Source of the DNA: Pirellulales bacterium
Lineage (GTDB): Bacteria > Planctomycetota > Planctomycetia > Pirellulales > JAEUIK01
Direction: 5' to 3'
Assembly: GCA_019694435.1 (NCBI GenBank)
Contig: JAIBBZ010000020.1
Location: 1-64,000 of the forward strand
Length of the DNA stretch: 64,000 nt
Part shown: positions 1 to 8,613 of the stretch, one piece after another
Layout of the letters: each line of letters starts with the position of its first letter
Numbering within the stretch: the stretch's first letter is position 1
Translations under genes and position numbers: made by a program
Notes under the pieces: generated by a model
Told to the model about the DNA's origin: nothing
Databases searched by the model: none
The model's input: the letters and a program-made list of their open reading frames with translations, nothing else

Positions 1-336
1 CGTCGAGCGTGGCTTCATACTCGCGGAGATGCTGCTCCCACGCGGCCAGCCGGGCCTGGTCTCGCTGATGGGCGTCGGTCGCGCCGGCCAGCGCGGCCAG
101 GTGTTGCTCGACCTCGGCGGCCCTGGCCAGGTGCGTGGCTTCGGACTCGACGAGCGATTGCCGTCGAGCGTCGAGCGCGAGTTCATGCTCGCGGAGATGC
201 TGCTCCCACGCGGCCAGCCGCGTCTGTTCCCTCTGCTGCGCGTCGGTCGTTTCGGCCAGAACGCTGCGACCTTGCTCGATTTCGGCGACCTGCTGCTCGT
301 GTGCCTCTTCGCGTGCGGCGATCACTTGTTGCCGAT
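1..336 (-). repeat. 168-bp (56-codon) tandem repeat inside the coiled coil
   Basis: Bases 1-120 and 169-288 are clearly alike; both encode LAAWEQHLRE on the minus strand. The offset is 168 bp, exactly 56 codons or eight heptads. A weaker third copy seems to begin near 337. The unit probably continues left of the window. The exact heptad multiple fits repeat expansion that keeps the coiled-coil register. Confidence 0.7.
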
Positions 337-1984
337 TGCCGAGGGCCTCCTCCCAGTTGGTCAACTGTTGGGCCCGTTCGGCGACGGCCTGCAGCCGCGA
401 GTGCCATTCATTGGCGCTGTATTCGAGTTCGCGTTGACGGGTCGTCAGCGTCGCTTCGCGCGCTTCGAGTTCGGCCTGCCGCTGTTGCAGCGTGGTGTCC
501 TGGGCGACGAACGCGGCCTGCTGTGCGGCCGAATACCACTCGGCCCGTTGCGTGTCGAGTTCGGCACGCAACGCTCCCAGCGTCTGGTCGCGTGCGGCAA
601 GCGACTGGTCCCAGCCCTGCAGTTGTTCCTGCCGGGCACGCAGCTCCGCTTCCCAGCGGCCAAGACTTGCCGTCTGTTCTTGTTCGCGCTGGGCGAGTTG
701 TGCTTCCCTTTCGGACGCCGATTGTTGGCGCGCGGCACATTGTTCCTGCTCGCTGTCCAGCCACGCAGCGCGACCGTTCAGCTCTTCGGCTCGTCCGTTC
801 AGCGCTGCATCACGCCCGTTCAGCTCTGCATCGCGAGCCTGCAATTGCTCTGCCTGCTCGGCGAGCCGCTGCCGTGCGGCCGCTTGTTCGGCCTGTTCGT
901 GCTCGAGCGATTCGCGCTGGGCTTGCAGGCTGCGGAGCAGCGCGCCGATTTCGAGTTGCCGCCCGGCGAGGTCCGCCTCTTGCGCGGCGAGCGCTTGTTC
1001 CTGATCGTGCAGCGATTGGGCCACTTCATCGGCCTGGGACATCTGCTCGACGGCCTGCCGGCATTGCTGTTCGAGCTCGTGTTGGCGCAACTCGAGGGCC
1101 ACACGCCGCCGGTTCAGTTCGGCCTCGCTGGCGCTGAGCGCGTCGCTGCGATCGGCCAGCTCTTGCGACAGCGCCTGACGCTGGGCTTGAGCCTGTTCCC
1201 ATTGCGTGCGGAATTCACTTTCTCGCCGGAACAGCTCTGCTTCGCGGGCCGCGAGGGCCACGGTTTGCTCATGAATTTGCCCGGCCAGCACGCGCTCGCG
1301 CTCGGCAATCTCGGCCCGCCGCGCCGCGAGTTGTTCGAGCAACTCGGGCGTCGCGTCCACGCGCGGCACTTCGGTCTGCTCGGCGGCTAGCTCGCGCAGA
1401 TCGGTCTCGGCTTGGATCAGGCGCAACTGCAGGTCGTCGAATTGCTGCCGGGTGCGTCGCAAGGCGGCGATCGTCCGCCGCAGACGGCGGCGCCCCAGGC
1501 GAATGGCGCCCCGCAGGATCTCGATGCGATCGGCGTCGTTGTCCGTGGCGGCAGGCAGCGTGACGCTTGGCGGCCCTGCTGCGCTCAGGGATGCGGGCGC
1601 TTCGTTGCGCGACGTCGGCGCTGCGCAAGCCGACACGCCCGGTCGATCATCTTCCACAACTTGCAGTGCCACGGTCCCGAGGTCGAGCCGATCGCCCACC
1701 AGCAATCGCTCGCAAGTGAACCTTAGACCGTTCAACAACGCCGGCTCGGCCAGCGTGCGCACGACCGTGTGCATGGCGCCGCGCAAAACCAGGCAGTGGG
1801 CCGGGGCGATTTCCGGCTGGGCCAGCCGTACGCTGGCCGTGGTGCCCGAGCCCAGCACGTGACGTGCACCTTCGAGGCGGACGAATTCGCCATCGCGTGG
1901 GCCGCCGCAAATCTGCAGGACGAGCGTTCCCGGCGCGTGCCCGAGCAAGGGACCCCCGGCACCGACCAATTGCTGTACAACCAT
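1..1984 (-). CDS. FHA-domain protein with long coiled coil (3' end outside window)
   Basis: The minus-strand frame starting with ATG at 1984 stays open to the window edge, at least 661 codons. Residues about 20-110 look like an FHA (phosphothreonine-binding) domain, with LQICGGPRDGEFVRL, then LGSGTTASVRLAQPEIAPAH, and later LNG and GDRLDLG. After a short linker the rest is Glu/Gln/Arg/Ala-rich helix typical of coiled coil, including a 56-residue internal repeat near the edge. FHA plus coiled coil suggests a scaffold or signalling protein binding phosphorylated partners; the partner is unknown. The gene diverges from the zinc-ribbon gene at 2112. The long plus-strand frame over the same DNA is an antisense artefact of regular heptad codons. 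Confidence 0.8.
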   Translation of the reverse strand, partial: MVVQQLVGAGGPLLGHAPGTLVLQICGGPRDGEFVRLEGARHVLGSGTTASVRLAQPEIAPAHCLVLRGAMHTVVRTLAEPALLNGLRFTCERLLVGDRLDLGTVALQVVEDDRPGVSACAAPTSRNEAPASLSAAGPPSVTLPAATDNDADRIEILRGAIRLGRRRLRRTIAALRRTRQQFDDLQLRLIQAETDLRELAAEQTEVPRVDATPELLEQLAARRAEIAERERVLAGQIHEQTVALAAREAELFRRESEFRTQWEQAQAQRQALSQELADRSDALSASEAELNRRRVALELRQHELEQQCRQAVEQMSQADEVAQSLHDQEQALAAQEADLAGRQLEIGALLRSLQAQRESLEHEQAEQAAARQRLAEQAEQLQARDAELNGRDAALNGRAEELNGRAAWLDSEQEQCAARQQSASEREAQLAQREQEQTASLGRWEAELRARQEQLQGWDQSLAARDQTLGALRAELDTQRAEWYSAAQQAAFVAQDTTLQQRQAELEAREATLTTRQRELEYSANEWHSRLQAVAERAQQLTNWEEALGNRQQVIAAREEAHEQQVAEIEQGRSVLAETTDAQQREQTRLAAWEQHLREHELALDARRQSLVESEATHLARAAEVEQHLAALAGATDAHQRDQARLAAWEQHLREYEATLD

Positions 1985-2111
1985 GGAAGTCAACCTGGAA
2001 GTCGAGGTGGGGTGATCGAGCGCGCAGGCAAGGCGCGCCGACACGGTGGGCAGGCAAGCTGTTTCGTGCACGGTAGATGCCGCTGCTGGCATATAGGTCG
2101 CCCCCTGGGCG

Positions 2112-3476
2112 GTGTCAAAAGATCAAGCGCCCCAGGCCGAATTCCCCGTAAGATTGATACCGCTGACCGGCCGCCACCCGCCAAGTGGCGACGAACCCGC
2201 TGCCTGGCACGTCGCAAAGGGGCGATCCGCCAGCGGATGGGGGCAGTACCGGCAGGGCACTCCGGATTCGTTACGCGAGGTGTTTGCGGGCATGCAATGG
2301 CGTCGCTGGCAGATCGGACGTGGGAAGCCAAGCGCCGAGCGCGAGTCGGGCGACGTCGCGGCCGTGCTGAGCTGCGATTGCGGAGCACGCTGGACTTGCC
2401 AGCGCGAACGACGGGGGCGGGTCGAGCGGTGTCCGCGCTGTGGCGTGGAGCAGTTCCTGCTGGCGGCGAGTCCGCTGCCGCCTGCCCTGCCTACTCGCAA
2501 ACAAGCGGCCATCGATTGGGAGCCGCAGTCGCCTCATGCCGCCAAGGCAGAATCCCCTGGACGCGCCGAGCCATCGACGGGGCCTGCCTCGAAGCTGGCG
2601 CAGCAGCCTCAGGATCACGCACCTGCGCCGGCCGAGCGGCCCGATGCGGGACAATCGGATGCCGGTTCCAGGCGACCTATCGAAGAACATTGGGTCGAGG
2701 ACGATGCCACGGCCCGCGCGCGCTGGTCTGTTTGGTCGGTTCGATTGATCGCCGCGGCGCTGGCGGTGCTCGTCGGTCTGACGGCCTGGCTGAGCTGGGA
2801 GGGGTATCGCCGCAGGACGGCCGCAGCCGTCTTGGAACAGGCCACAACGCGAGGCACTGCGGCGCTCGTCGAGGGGGATTATCTGCAGGCGGCCGCCGAA
2901 CTCGAGCGCGCTGCCAAGGCTGCGGCAGCCCTGCCGGGCGACAGTGCTGCCGAGCGCCGGGCCACGCAGCTCTATCTCGAAGCCCAGGCCTGGTCGCGGC
3001 TCGCGGCGACCGATCTGGGTGATTTTTGGCTGTCGCGCGCTCAGCCCGACGCTGCGGCAAATCAGGCCGCCTGGCCGGACGAATTCCAGCGATTATTTGC
3101 CGGTCGCGTGGTCGTGTTCGATGCCTGGCTGCGACGCGAGTACGATCCCGACGCTGCCCAAAGGCTGGCAGCGCCCGCTGATCGGCCATTGTTGCAAATG
3201 GACTGGGCCACGTTGGGGCCCAGTGCGCGACTGCAAGTCACTCTCTCTGACGATCCTTGTTTCGCTGCTGTGCGACCGGGGCAGCCGCAACGGTTCATCT
3301 TCGCGGTCAAGCTGGCCGGGCTGCGGCGCAGGGAAGAGGTTTGGACCGCCGACACGGTGCCTGGGTCCGCTGTGCTCCTCACGCAGCCCGAGCCGCTTGT
3401 GCGCTGCGGGCTACCGCTCGACGAAGACTTGCGTGCGCAGCTTGCGGAACAATTCAAGCGCGAGGCGGGTTCATGA
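2112..3476 (+). CDS. Zinc-ribbon, single-pass membrane protein of unknown function
   Basis: This GTG-started frame encodes 454 residues. Residues about 88-107 carry a CDC...C...CPRCG pattern like a zinc ribbon. A Pro/Ala/Gln-rich low-complexity linker follows, then one hydrophobic segment at about 206-232 (VRLIAAALAVLVGLTAWLSW). The remaining 220 residues look helical and TPR-like and would lie across the membrane. The layout of cytoplasmic zinc ribbon, membrane anchor and outside domain is seen but no function is recognised. Its stop overlaps the start of the secreted-protein gene at 3473 (ATGA), so the two are probably translated together. GTG is used because no in-frame ATG precedes the Cys motif; the true start could lie further in. 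Confidence 0.65.
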   Translation: MSKDQAPQAEFPVRLIPLTGRHPPSGDEPAAWHVAKGRSASGWGQYRQGTPDSLREVFAGMQWRRWQIGRGKPSAERESGDVAAVLSCDCGARWTCQRERRGRVERCPRCGVEQFLLAASPLPPALPTRKQAAIDWEPQSPHAAKAESPGRAEPSTGPASKLAQQPQDHAPAPAERPDAGQSDAGSRRPIEEHWVEDDATARARWSVWSVRLIAAALAVLVGLTAWLSWEGYRRRTAAAVLEQATTRGTAALVEGDYLQAAAELERAAKAAAALPGDSAAERRATQLYLEAQAWSRLAATDLGDFWLSRAQPDAAANQAAWPDEFQRLFAGRVVVFDAWLRREYDPDAAQRLAAPADRPLLQMDWATLGPSARLQVTLSDDPCFAAVRPGQPQRFIFAVKLAGLRRREEVWTADTVPGSAVLLTQPEPLVRCGLPLDEDLRAQLAEQFKREAGS

Positions 3477-4999
3477 GCACTTGCCGGCCAACGAAGGTCC
3501 TGTTCGGCTGCGCGGTGGTCTTGGCGATGGCCGTCGCGAATGCGGCCGGTGAAACGCTCGACGTGACCGAATACGAGCCGCGGATGGAGCAACTGCAGGG
3601 CCTGCGCACCACCGTCGTCGGGCGTTTCGCCTCGATGGCCGGTAACCGCATCAAGCTGGTCGGGTCGGCAATCGATTTCCGCTTGAGCGAGACGGCCCGT
3701 CCCCCGCGGCCGGGTACGAAAAATGTCGAGCTTACCGGCGCGGCCGCGCGCGAAGGCGGGCGATGGGTGTTCGTCGTGGCCGTGGCCGAAGCAGTGCCGA
3801 GCGACGTCGAGCAATTCGACGAGCGCCGCCGGGCGATCGCCGAGCGCGATTTTGGCCAACTCTATGCTTTGAGCCGCTGGGCACGCACCCAGGCGCGGCG
3901 GTACGACGACGCCGAACTCCGCAGCCGTGCGGTCAGCGCCTTTCGCGAGGCTTTCGCTTGGGAAGAAACCGCCCTGATCGACCGCGGTGACGGCCAAGGT
4001 CTTCTGGAGCTTGCCGACCGCGGGCGCGAGCTGGGTCTCGATCAGGAGACAGTCTTGCGACTGACGCATCTTGCCTTATGGACCGAACGCCGACGGCTGG
4101 AAGCTGCGGCCAATTGGCCGGCGTTGGCCACCCTCGCGGAAACAACGTCTCAACGCCTGCCCGGAGCGGCCGATCGCAGCCTGCGGCTCGACCAGACGAC
4201 TCGAGAACGCTACCTGGCTGACCCGCAGGCCGAGTTCTTGGCCCAGCCTGCCCTGCGGCCGGCCTTGGCCCGGGCTTTCTGGGCCGATCTCCAGGCAGCC
4301 GTGTTGCGGCATGCCGCGTCCAGCGGAACTGCGCCGGGCAAATTGGCCATGCAGGCGGCCGAACAGCTACCTGAGTTTCCCGAACTTGCCCGGGAATTCC
4401 ACCTGGCCGATTTGCGGCAACAGGCCGCGACTGCGTCGGCGCTTACGCGGGGAAAAATGCTCGCGCTGGGCGAGGAATTCGAACGGCTTGGCGAAGCCGC
4501 CGATCACCGCCAGCTTGCCACGAATTGGCTGGCAGCGCAACGTGCCCACCTGCCGCAAGGCGATGCCGAAGCGCGGCTGGCGCTGGCCGACGACTATCGG
4601 CACCTGCTTGACGATGTGGAGACCGCGGCGGCCCTCTACCTCGAGGCGCTGGAGTTGGTACCGAGCCTGGAGGAGGCCGCTTCGCAATTGCGCAGTCTCG
4701 GCTACGAAAAGCTGGCCGGCGGCTGGCAGCGGACAGCCGAGTTGCGGGCAAGTCTCGTCGAGGCCGAGCGTCGCCGGCGTGTGGGGGGGATCGCCCCGGG
4801 CGACCTGGAGACGGCCGTGATTGCCCGCTTACGGCGGCCCGACCGAGTGGCCCGCACGGTCACCGCGGCGGCGGTGTTTGAGCAGTGGATCTACGACGGG
4901 CCGCCTGCGCTTTACGTGTACCTCCGCCGACTTCCTGGCGGCCGTGAAGCGGCAGTGGTCTCGATCACTGCGCCGGACGCGCCAGCATCCGGCGATTGA
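3473..4999 (+). CDS. Secreted helical-repeat protein, unknown function
   Basis: The ATG at 3473 overlaps the previous stop and opens a 508-residue protein with a clear signal peptide (hydrophobic LFGCAVVLAMAVANAAG, residues about 10-26). The frame runs further upstream but that part overlaps the preceding gene and lacks signal-peptide logic. The mature part begins with a beta-rich section (about 30-110) and becomes mostly Ala/Leu/Glu/Arg helices, with a TPR-like stretch near 385-425 (LADDYRHLLDDVETAAALYL). I do not recognise the family. The 4-bp overlap suggests it works with the zinc-ribbon membrane protein, whose C-terminal part would face the same compartment. No catalytic motif was seen. 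Confidence 0.65.
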   Translation: MSTCRPTKVLFGCAVVLAMAVANAAGETLDVTEYEPRMEQLQGLRTTVVGRFASMAGNRIKLVGSAIDFRLSETARPPRPGTKNVELTGAAAREGGRWVFVVAVAEAVPSDVEQFDERRRAIAERDFGQLYALSRWARTQARRYDDAELRSRAVSAFREAFAWEETALIDRGDGQGLLELADRGRELGLDQETVLRLTHLALWTERRRLEAAANWPALATLAETTSQRLPGAADRSLRLDQTTRERYLADPQAEFLAQPALRPALARAFWADLQAAVLRHAASSGTAPGKLAMQAAEQLPEFPELAREFHLADLRQQAATASALTRGKMLALGEEFERLGEAADHRQLATNWLAAQRAHLPQGDAEARLALADDYRHLLDDVETAAALYLEALELVPSLEEAASQLRSLGYEKLAGGWQRTAELRASLVEAERRRRVGGIAPGDLETAVIARLRRPDRVARTVTAAAVFEQWIYDGPPALYVYLRRLPGGREAAVVSITAPDAPASGD

Positions 5000-5484
5000 G
5001 TCCCGGCGGACGCGGACCGGGGGGTGCCAGCAGGCAATCCGCGAGCTAGCGGCAGTACTTGCCGGTGTAACCGGAAAAGTCTGCACAATCGTTTCGATCT
5101 TGACGATGATTCGTTAGCACCGGCACCCCCGCCGGGACGAGGCTGGTACGACTTCCTCTGAGCGCACGGAACAAGTGTCCGGGCGGGGGATGGCCTGGCC
5201 AAGGCGTGGGGAGCAGCCGCGAAGAGTTCTACGCAAACTCTTTTGCGGTTGTTGGTTGCGACGCGAAAGCGCGAAAACCGAGTTGGCCTTGACAAATCGG
5301 AGAATCGCGCGATCCGTCGGGCAGGGCGTGCGTACTATATTTTGTTTGCCGCTTATCCGGACGGCGGAGGCGAGCAAGGGCAAAGGGAATCGAGGCACAA
5401 GGAGAAGGGTTCGAGCCAGGCGTGTGCGAAGGGGGGATCACCTTCAGCCGCTTGAGACGTCGAATCTACTGAGGTGAGGCACAC
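5000..5484. other. 485-bp gap without a convincing gene
   Basis: Short frames here lack coding character and ribosome sites. Visible elements are a small inverted repeat at about 5062-5074 (CCGGTGTAACCGG), a TTGACA at 5289-5294 and a TACTATA box at 5333-5339. The last two are 38 bp apart, too far for one sigma-70 promoter; TACTAT alone may be a -10 for the zinc-finger gene at 5485. The region probably holds its promoter and a roughly 140-nt leader. Confidence 0.4.
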
Positions 5485-5931
5485 ATGGCACGCAAAGACG
5501 CAATGCTGGCGATGCGCCAGATCCTGATTCGCAGGCGCGATGCCCTGCGCCAGGCCCTGGCGGGCGACTTGAGCCTGCTCAAGGAGCTCCGTAGTCAGAC
5601 TTCCGGCGACATGGTCGACGCCGCGCTCGACTCGGCCCAAGACGAGATCAGCTCGCAATTGGCCGAAGTCGAAAGCCGCGAACTGGCCAACATCGAAAAC
5701 GCCCTGGAGCGGATGCGCGCAGGCCAATATGGAACCTGCGAGGGCTGCGGCTGCAAGATTCCCGTGGCGCGGCTCAATGCCTTGCCCTACGCCACGTTGT
5801 GCATCAATTGCCAACGCGAATTCGAGCGTACCGGTGGCTCGGGCGGTCAGGACCACGATTGGGGCCGGATTCTCGACACCGGCGCCGATAACGACCTGAC
5901 CATCAACGACATCGAGATCGACGTCCAGTAG
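5485..5931 (+). CDS. TraR/DksA-family zinc-finger protein
   Basis: This 148-residue protein has an N-terminal helical hairpin (about 5-80) and a C4 zinc finger with Cys85, Cys88, Cys106 and Cys109 (CEGCGCKIPVARLNALPYAT, then LCINC). This is the TraR/DksA layout, whose members act on RNA polymerase through the secondary channel in the stringent response. A ribosome site (TGAGGTGAGG) precedes the ATG. The acidic tip residues of true DksA are not obvious, so the family name is firm but the exact role is inferred. It is flanked by a gap on the left and a GC-rich hairpin just after the stop, so it is probably monocistronic. Confidence 0.88.
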   Translation: MARKDAMLAMRQILIRRRDALRQALAGDLSLLKELRSQTSGDMVDAALDSAQDEISSQLAEVESRELANIENALERMRAGQYGTCEGCGCKIPVARLNALPYATLCINCQREFERTGGSGGQDHDWGRILDTGADNDLTINDIEIDVQ

Positions 5932-5950
5932 TCATCCTTGGCCAAGTCCG

Positions 5951-5978
5951 GGCGCGTGGTGCTCGACGACCACGCGCC
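5951..5978 (+). terminator. GC-rich hairpin after the zinc-finger gene
   Basis: GGCGCGTGGT at 5951-5960 pairs perfectly with ACCACGCGCC at 5969-5978 around an 8-nt loop, 20 nt after the stop at 5931. No T-run follows, so it is a possible terminator or mRNA 3'-end stabiliser rather than a classical intrinsic terminator. Confidence 0.45.
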
Positions 5979-6184
5979 TCGGCAAGGCCGGGCGGACGCG
6001 CTCGCGGCCGGTCCATCAGGATTCGTCCCGACGCGGCGTGCGCTTCGTAGCCAGGGCTTTTTCGAGCCGGGCGCTTGCAATCCAAGGATGGGTCTCTAGC
6101 GTGGTATTTCAGGCGGCCGGCGCTCGTAAGGCGCTGTCGTGCCGGCTGAATTGCCTGCGGAGAATCTGCAAGGGACAACTTCTC

Positions 6185-7357
6185 ATGGCGCGTGCCTCGA
6201 CCTTTCTCGTTGCCACCGGGGGCACTTTGATCGGGCTCTGCCTTGGCCTGTTCCTGGCCCCGCTGATCGTTTCCACGGCCGGTGCCCAGATCACGTTTGC
6301 CGGCCTCGACGAGAATGACGATCCGCAACAACGGGCGCAGTTGTACGCGGCCCTCGAACGCGACAGCGCCCACTTGGCACAAGAGCAGCAGGTCCTCAAG
6401 CGCGTCGCCAAGCTGGTGGCCCCGACGGTTGTCCATATCGAGGCCCATAAGACCGACCGCCTGTCGCGCCGGCCGGGCGAGGCCGACATCGAAGAGGCCG
6501 GCTCGGGCGTGATGGTCAACTTCGATGAGAAGTTCTACGTGCTCACCAACCGGCACGTCGTCCGCGATACCTCGACCGGCCGGATCGACATCAACCTGGC
6601 CGACGGCCGTCAGCTCCATCCGCTGCGGGTCCTCGAAGATCCCGATACGGACGTGGCCGTGTTGCCCGTCGCCGGGAGCGATCTGGTGTCGGCCAAGTTG
6701 GGTGACAGCAACCAATTGGAAATCGGCGACTTCGTCCTGGCCGTGGGCAGCCCGTTTGGGCTGAGCCATTCGGTCACCTACGGCATCATCAGCGCCAAGG
6801 GGCGCCGCGACTTGGAACTGGGCGACGAAGGCGTACGGCTGCAAGACTTCCTGCAAACCGACGCGGCGATCAACCCGGGCAACAGCGGTGGACCGCTGAT
6901 CAACTTGCGCGGCGAGGTGATCGGCATCAACACAGCCATCGCCAGCAATTCGGGCGGCAACGAGGGGATTGGCTTCAGCATTCCCATCAACATGGTCCAC
7001 CGCGTGGCCGCGCAGCTCATCGAGCACGGTACCGTGGCCAAGGCCTTCCTCGGGGTCAATCTCGAGGCCAAGTTCAACGCCGAGATGGCGGCCCGGTTGG
7101 GCCTGCCGCGGCGCCAGGGCGCGCTGATCACCTCGATCACGGCCAACTCGCCAGCGGCCGAGGCGCACTTGCAGCCCGACGACGTGGTGCTCGCCTTCGA
7201 CGGCGTGCGCGTCGAAGACGGCGATCACCTGATCAACATGGTGAATCTGTGCGAAGTCGGCCGTACAGTGCCGCTGGTGGTCTTCCGCCAAAAGCAGACG
7301 CTCACCGTCAATGTCACGGTCGGCAACCGACGGACGTTCTTGCCGGCGACCCCGTAA
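6185..7357 (+). CDS. HtrA/DegP-type serine protease with one PDZ domain
   Basis: The ATG at 6185 (preceded by AAGGGA) gives 390 residues with an N-terminal hydrophobic signal or anchor (about 7-34). The trypsin-like domain shows the full triad: His124 in TNRHVV, Asp156 in DPDTDVAVL and Ser234 in NPGNSGGPL. One PDZ domain follows at about 286-380 (FLGVNLEAKF to VNVTVG). Family members degrade or refold damaged envelope proteins. The single PDZ resembles DegS/HhoA types more than the two-PDZ DegP. The open frame extends 49 codons upstream, but that part has no signal-peptide character. It converges on the nucleoside hydrolase gene. Confidence 0.92.
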   Translation: MARASTFLVATGGTLIGLCLGLFLAPLIVSTAGAQITFAGLDENDDPQQRAQLYAALERDSAHLAQEQQVLKRVAKLVAPTVVHIEAHKTDRLSRRPGEADIEEAGSGVMVNFDEKFYVLTNRHVVRDTSTGRIDINLADGRQLHPLRVLEDPDTDVAVLPVAGSDLVSAKLGDSNQLEIGDFVLAVGSPFGLSHSVTYGIISAKGRRDLELGDEGVRLQDFLQTDAAINPGNSGGPLINLRGEVIGINTAIASNSGGNEGIGFSIPINMVHRVAAQLIEHGTVAKAFLGVNLEAKFNAEMAARLGLPRRQGALITSITANSPAAEAHLQPDDVVLAFDGVRVEDGDHLINMVNLCEVGRTVPLVVFRQKQTLTVNVTVGNRRTFLPATP

Positions 7358-7465
7358 GACGCACGCTGCCGATCTCGGGTCCTGCCCGAGGAATCGGGAC
7401 CCCATTCTCGGGGAGCACCTGCCCCAATTCGGGGTAAACGGTCATCATCCACGGCCGGCGACCGA

Positions 7466-8425
7466 TCAGTCGGCCGTAGCGCGGCAGGCCTGCATGATTC
7501 CGGCGACAATCCGCTCCGCCACTTGGGCCGCGTCGCAACCGGTCACGGCCGTCACGCGCGGTCCCGCGGCTGGCGGAGATCGCCGGTCGAAAATCGAAGC
7601 TCCGCGGGCGACACTTCCGGCCGTCTCGATCTCGACGGGATAGGCAGCCGATTCGAACAGCTCCGACTCGAGCAGCGCAACCAGGGCCACGGCATCGTGC
7701 AACTGGATGCTCTCCATGCCCAATTCCTGGCGAAAGGCTCGAAAGGCGAATGGCAGCAACTTGGCCATGAGCGTTGCCACCCGGCTGGGGATCGCCGTGG
7801 ATTTTTCCATCAGGTCCATGCCGAAGGTGACGTCGCCGGACACGTCGACCGGGACCACCGTACGCGTCATGGTCGATTTCAGCACCAACTGGGCCGCCGA
7901 GGGATCGCAATAGAAATTGAACTCGGCTGCCGGGGTCACGTTGCCGGGGCCGGACAAGGTTCCGCCGAGAATCACGATCTGGTGAATCATGTCGGCCAAT
8001 TCCGGGTCGCGCTGCAGCGCCCGCGCAACGTTGGTCAGCGGCCCCATCGCGACGATGCTCACGTCGCCCGGTGCCGCGCGGATCTCGTCGCAAATCACCT
8101 TCTCGGAGCGATGCCGGTGGTGCAATTCGGCCACCTGGAAATGTGCATTGCCCAACCCGTCGCTGCCGTGGAGGTGCCGGGCGTCGGCCGGCGAGCCCAG
8201 GTCGGGTTCACTGGCGGCGCCGATCCGCGGCCAGCGGGGTGGGTCGATTTGCTCGATCAGCGCCTGCACGTTGCGCGTGGCCTGTTCGGCAGCCACATTG
8301 CCGGCAACAGCCGTGACCGCCACCACATCGAGCCGGGGGTCGCACAGCGCCATGGCCAAGGCCACGGCGTCATCAATGCCCGGATCCACGTCCAAAATGA
8401 CTTTGCGAACCACGCGCGGCTCCAT
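7466..8425 (-). CDS. Nucleoside hydrolase (IunH/RihA-like)
   Basis: The 319-residue protein starts with the calcium-binding signature DVDPGIDDA at residues 12-20, diagnostic for inosine/uridine-preferring nucleoside hydrolases. VAMGPLTNVA (126-134) and EFNFYCDP (168-174) are further conserved blocks, and LHDAVAL (242-248) supplies the C-terminal Asp/His site. These enzymes cut N-glycosidic bonds of nucleosides to ribose and base for salvage. Substrate preference cannot be read from the sequence. ATG at 8425 gives a normal family length. The gene diverges from trpD and converges on the HtrA gene. Confidence 0.92.
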   Translation of the reverse strand: MEPRVVRKVILDVDPGIDDAVALAMALCDPRLDVVAVTAVAGNVAAEQATRNVQALIEQIDPPRWPRIGAASEPDLGSPADARHLHGSDGLGNAHFQVAELHHRHRSEKVICDEIRAAPGDVSIVAMGPLTNVARALQRDPELADMIHQIVILGGTLSGPGNVTPAAEFNFYCDPSAAQLVLKSTMTRTVVPVDVSGDVTFGMDLMEKSTAIPSRVATLMAKLLPFAFRAFRQELGMESIQLHDAVALVALLESELFESAAYPVEIETAGSVARGASIFDRRSPPAAGPRVTAVTGCDAAQVAERIVAGIMQACRATAD

Positions 8426-8613
8426 CCCATCGACCCGGCAGCACGTACATCTGCCTCTAACAGAATGATAGGGCGCGCCGCGCGGCGCCTCAAGCGCGGT
8501 CCTGGGGCTCTTCGCCCCGGCGTCAGCCGCACGCAGCCTTCGATCGTTGGCAGTGGGCGTTTAGAATGTCGCAGTGAGCAGGCAGCGAACTGCGCATTTC
8601 CCGGAGAAGCCAG

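Noticed and set aside
29-1390. 453-residue plus-strand frame
   Set aside because: Antisense to the FHA/coiled-coil gene; its Leu/Arg/Gly-rich product only mirrors regular heptad codons, and the minus frame has a recognisable FHA domain.
5289-5339. TTGACA with TACTATA as one promoter
   Set aside because: Spacing of 38 bp is too large for a sigma-70 promoter.
7380-7465. Terminator between the HtrA and nucleoside hydrolase genes
   Set aside because: Several CCCC/GGGG pairings are possible but no stable single hairpin with a T-run is evident.
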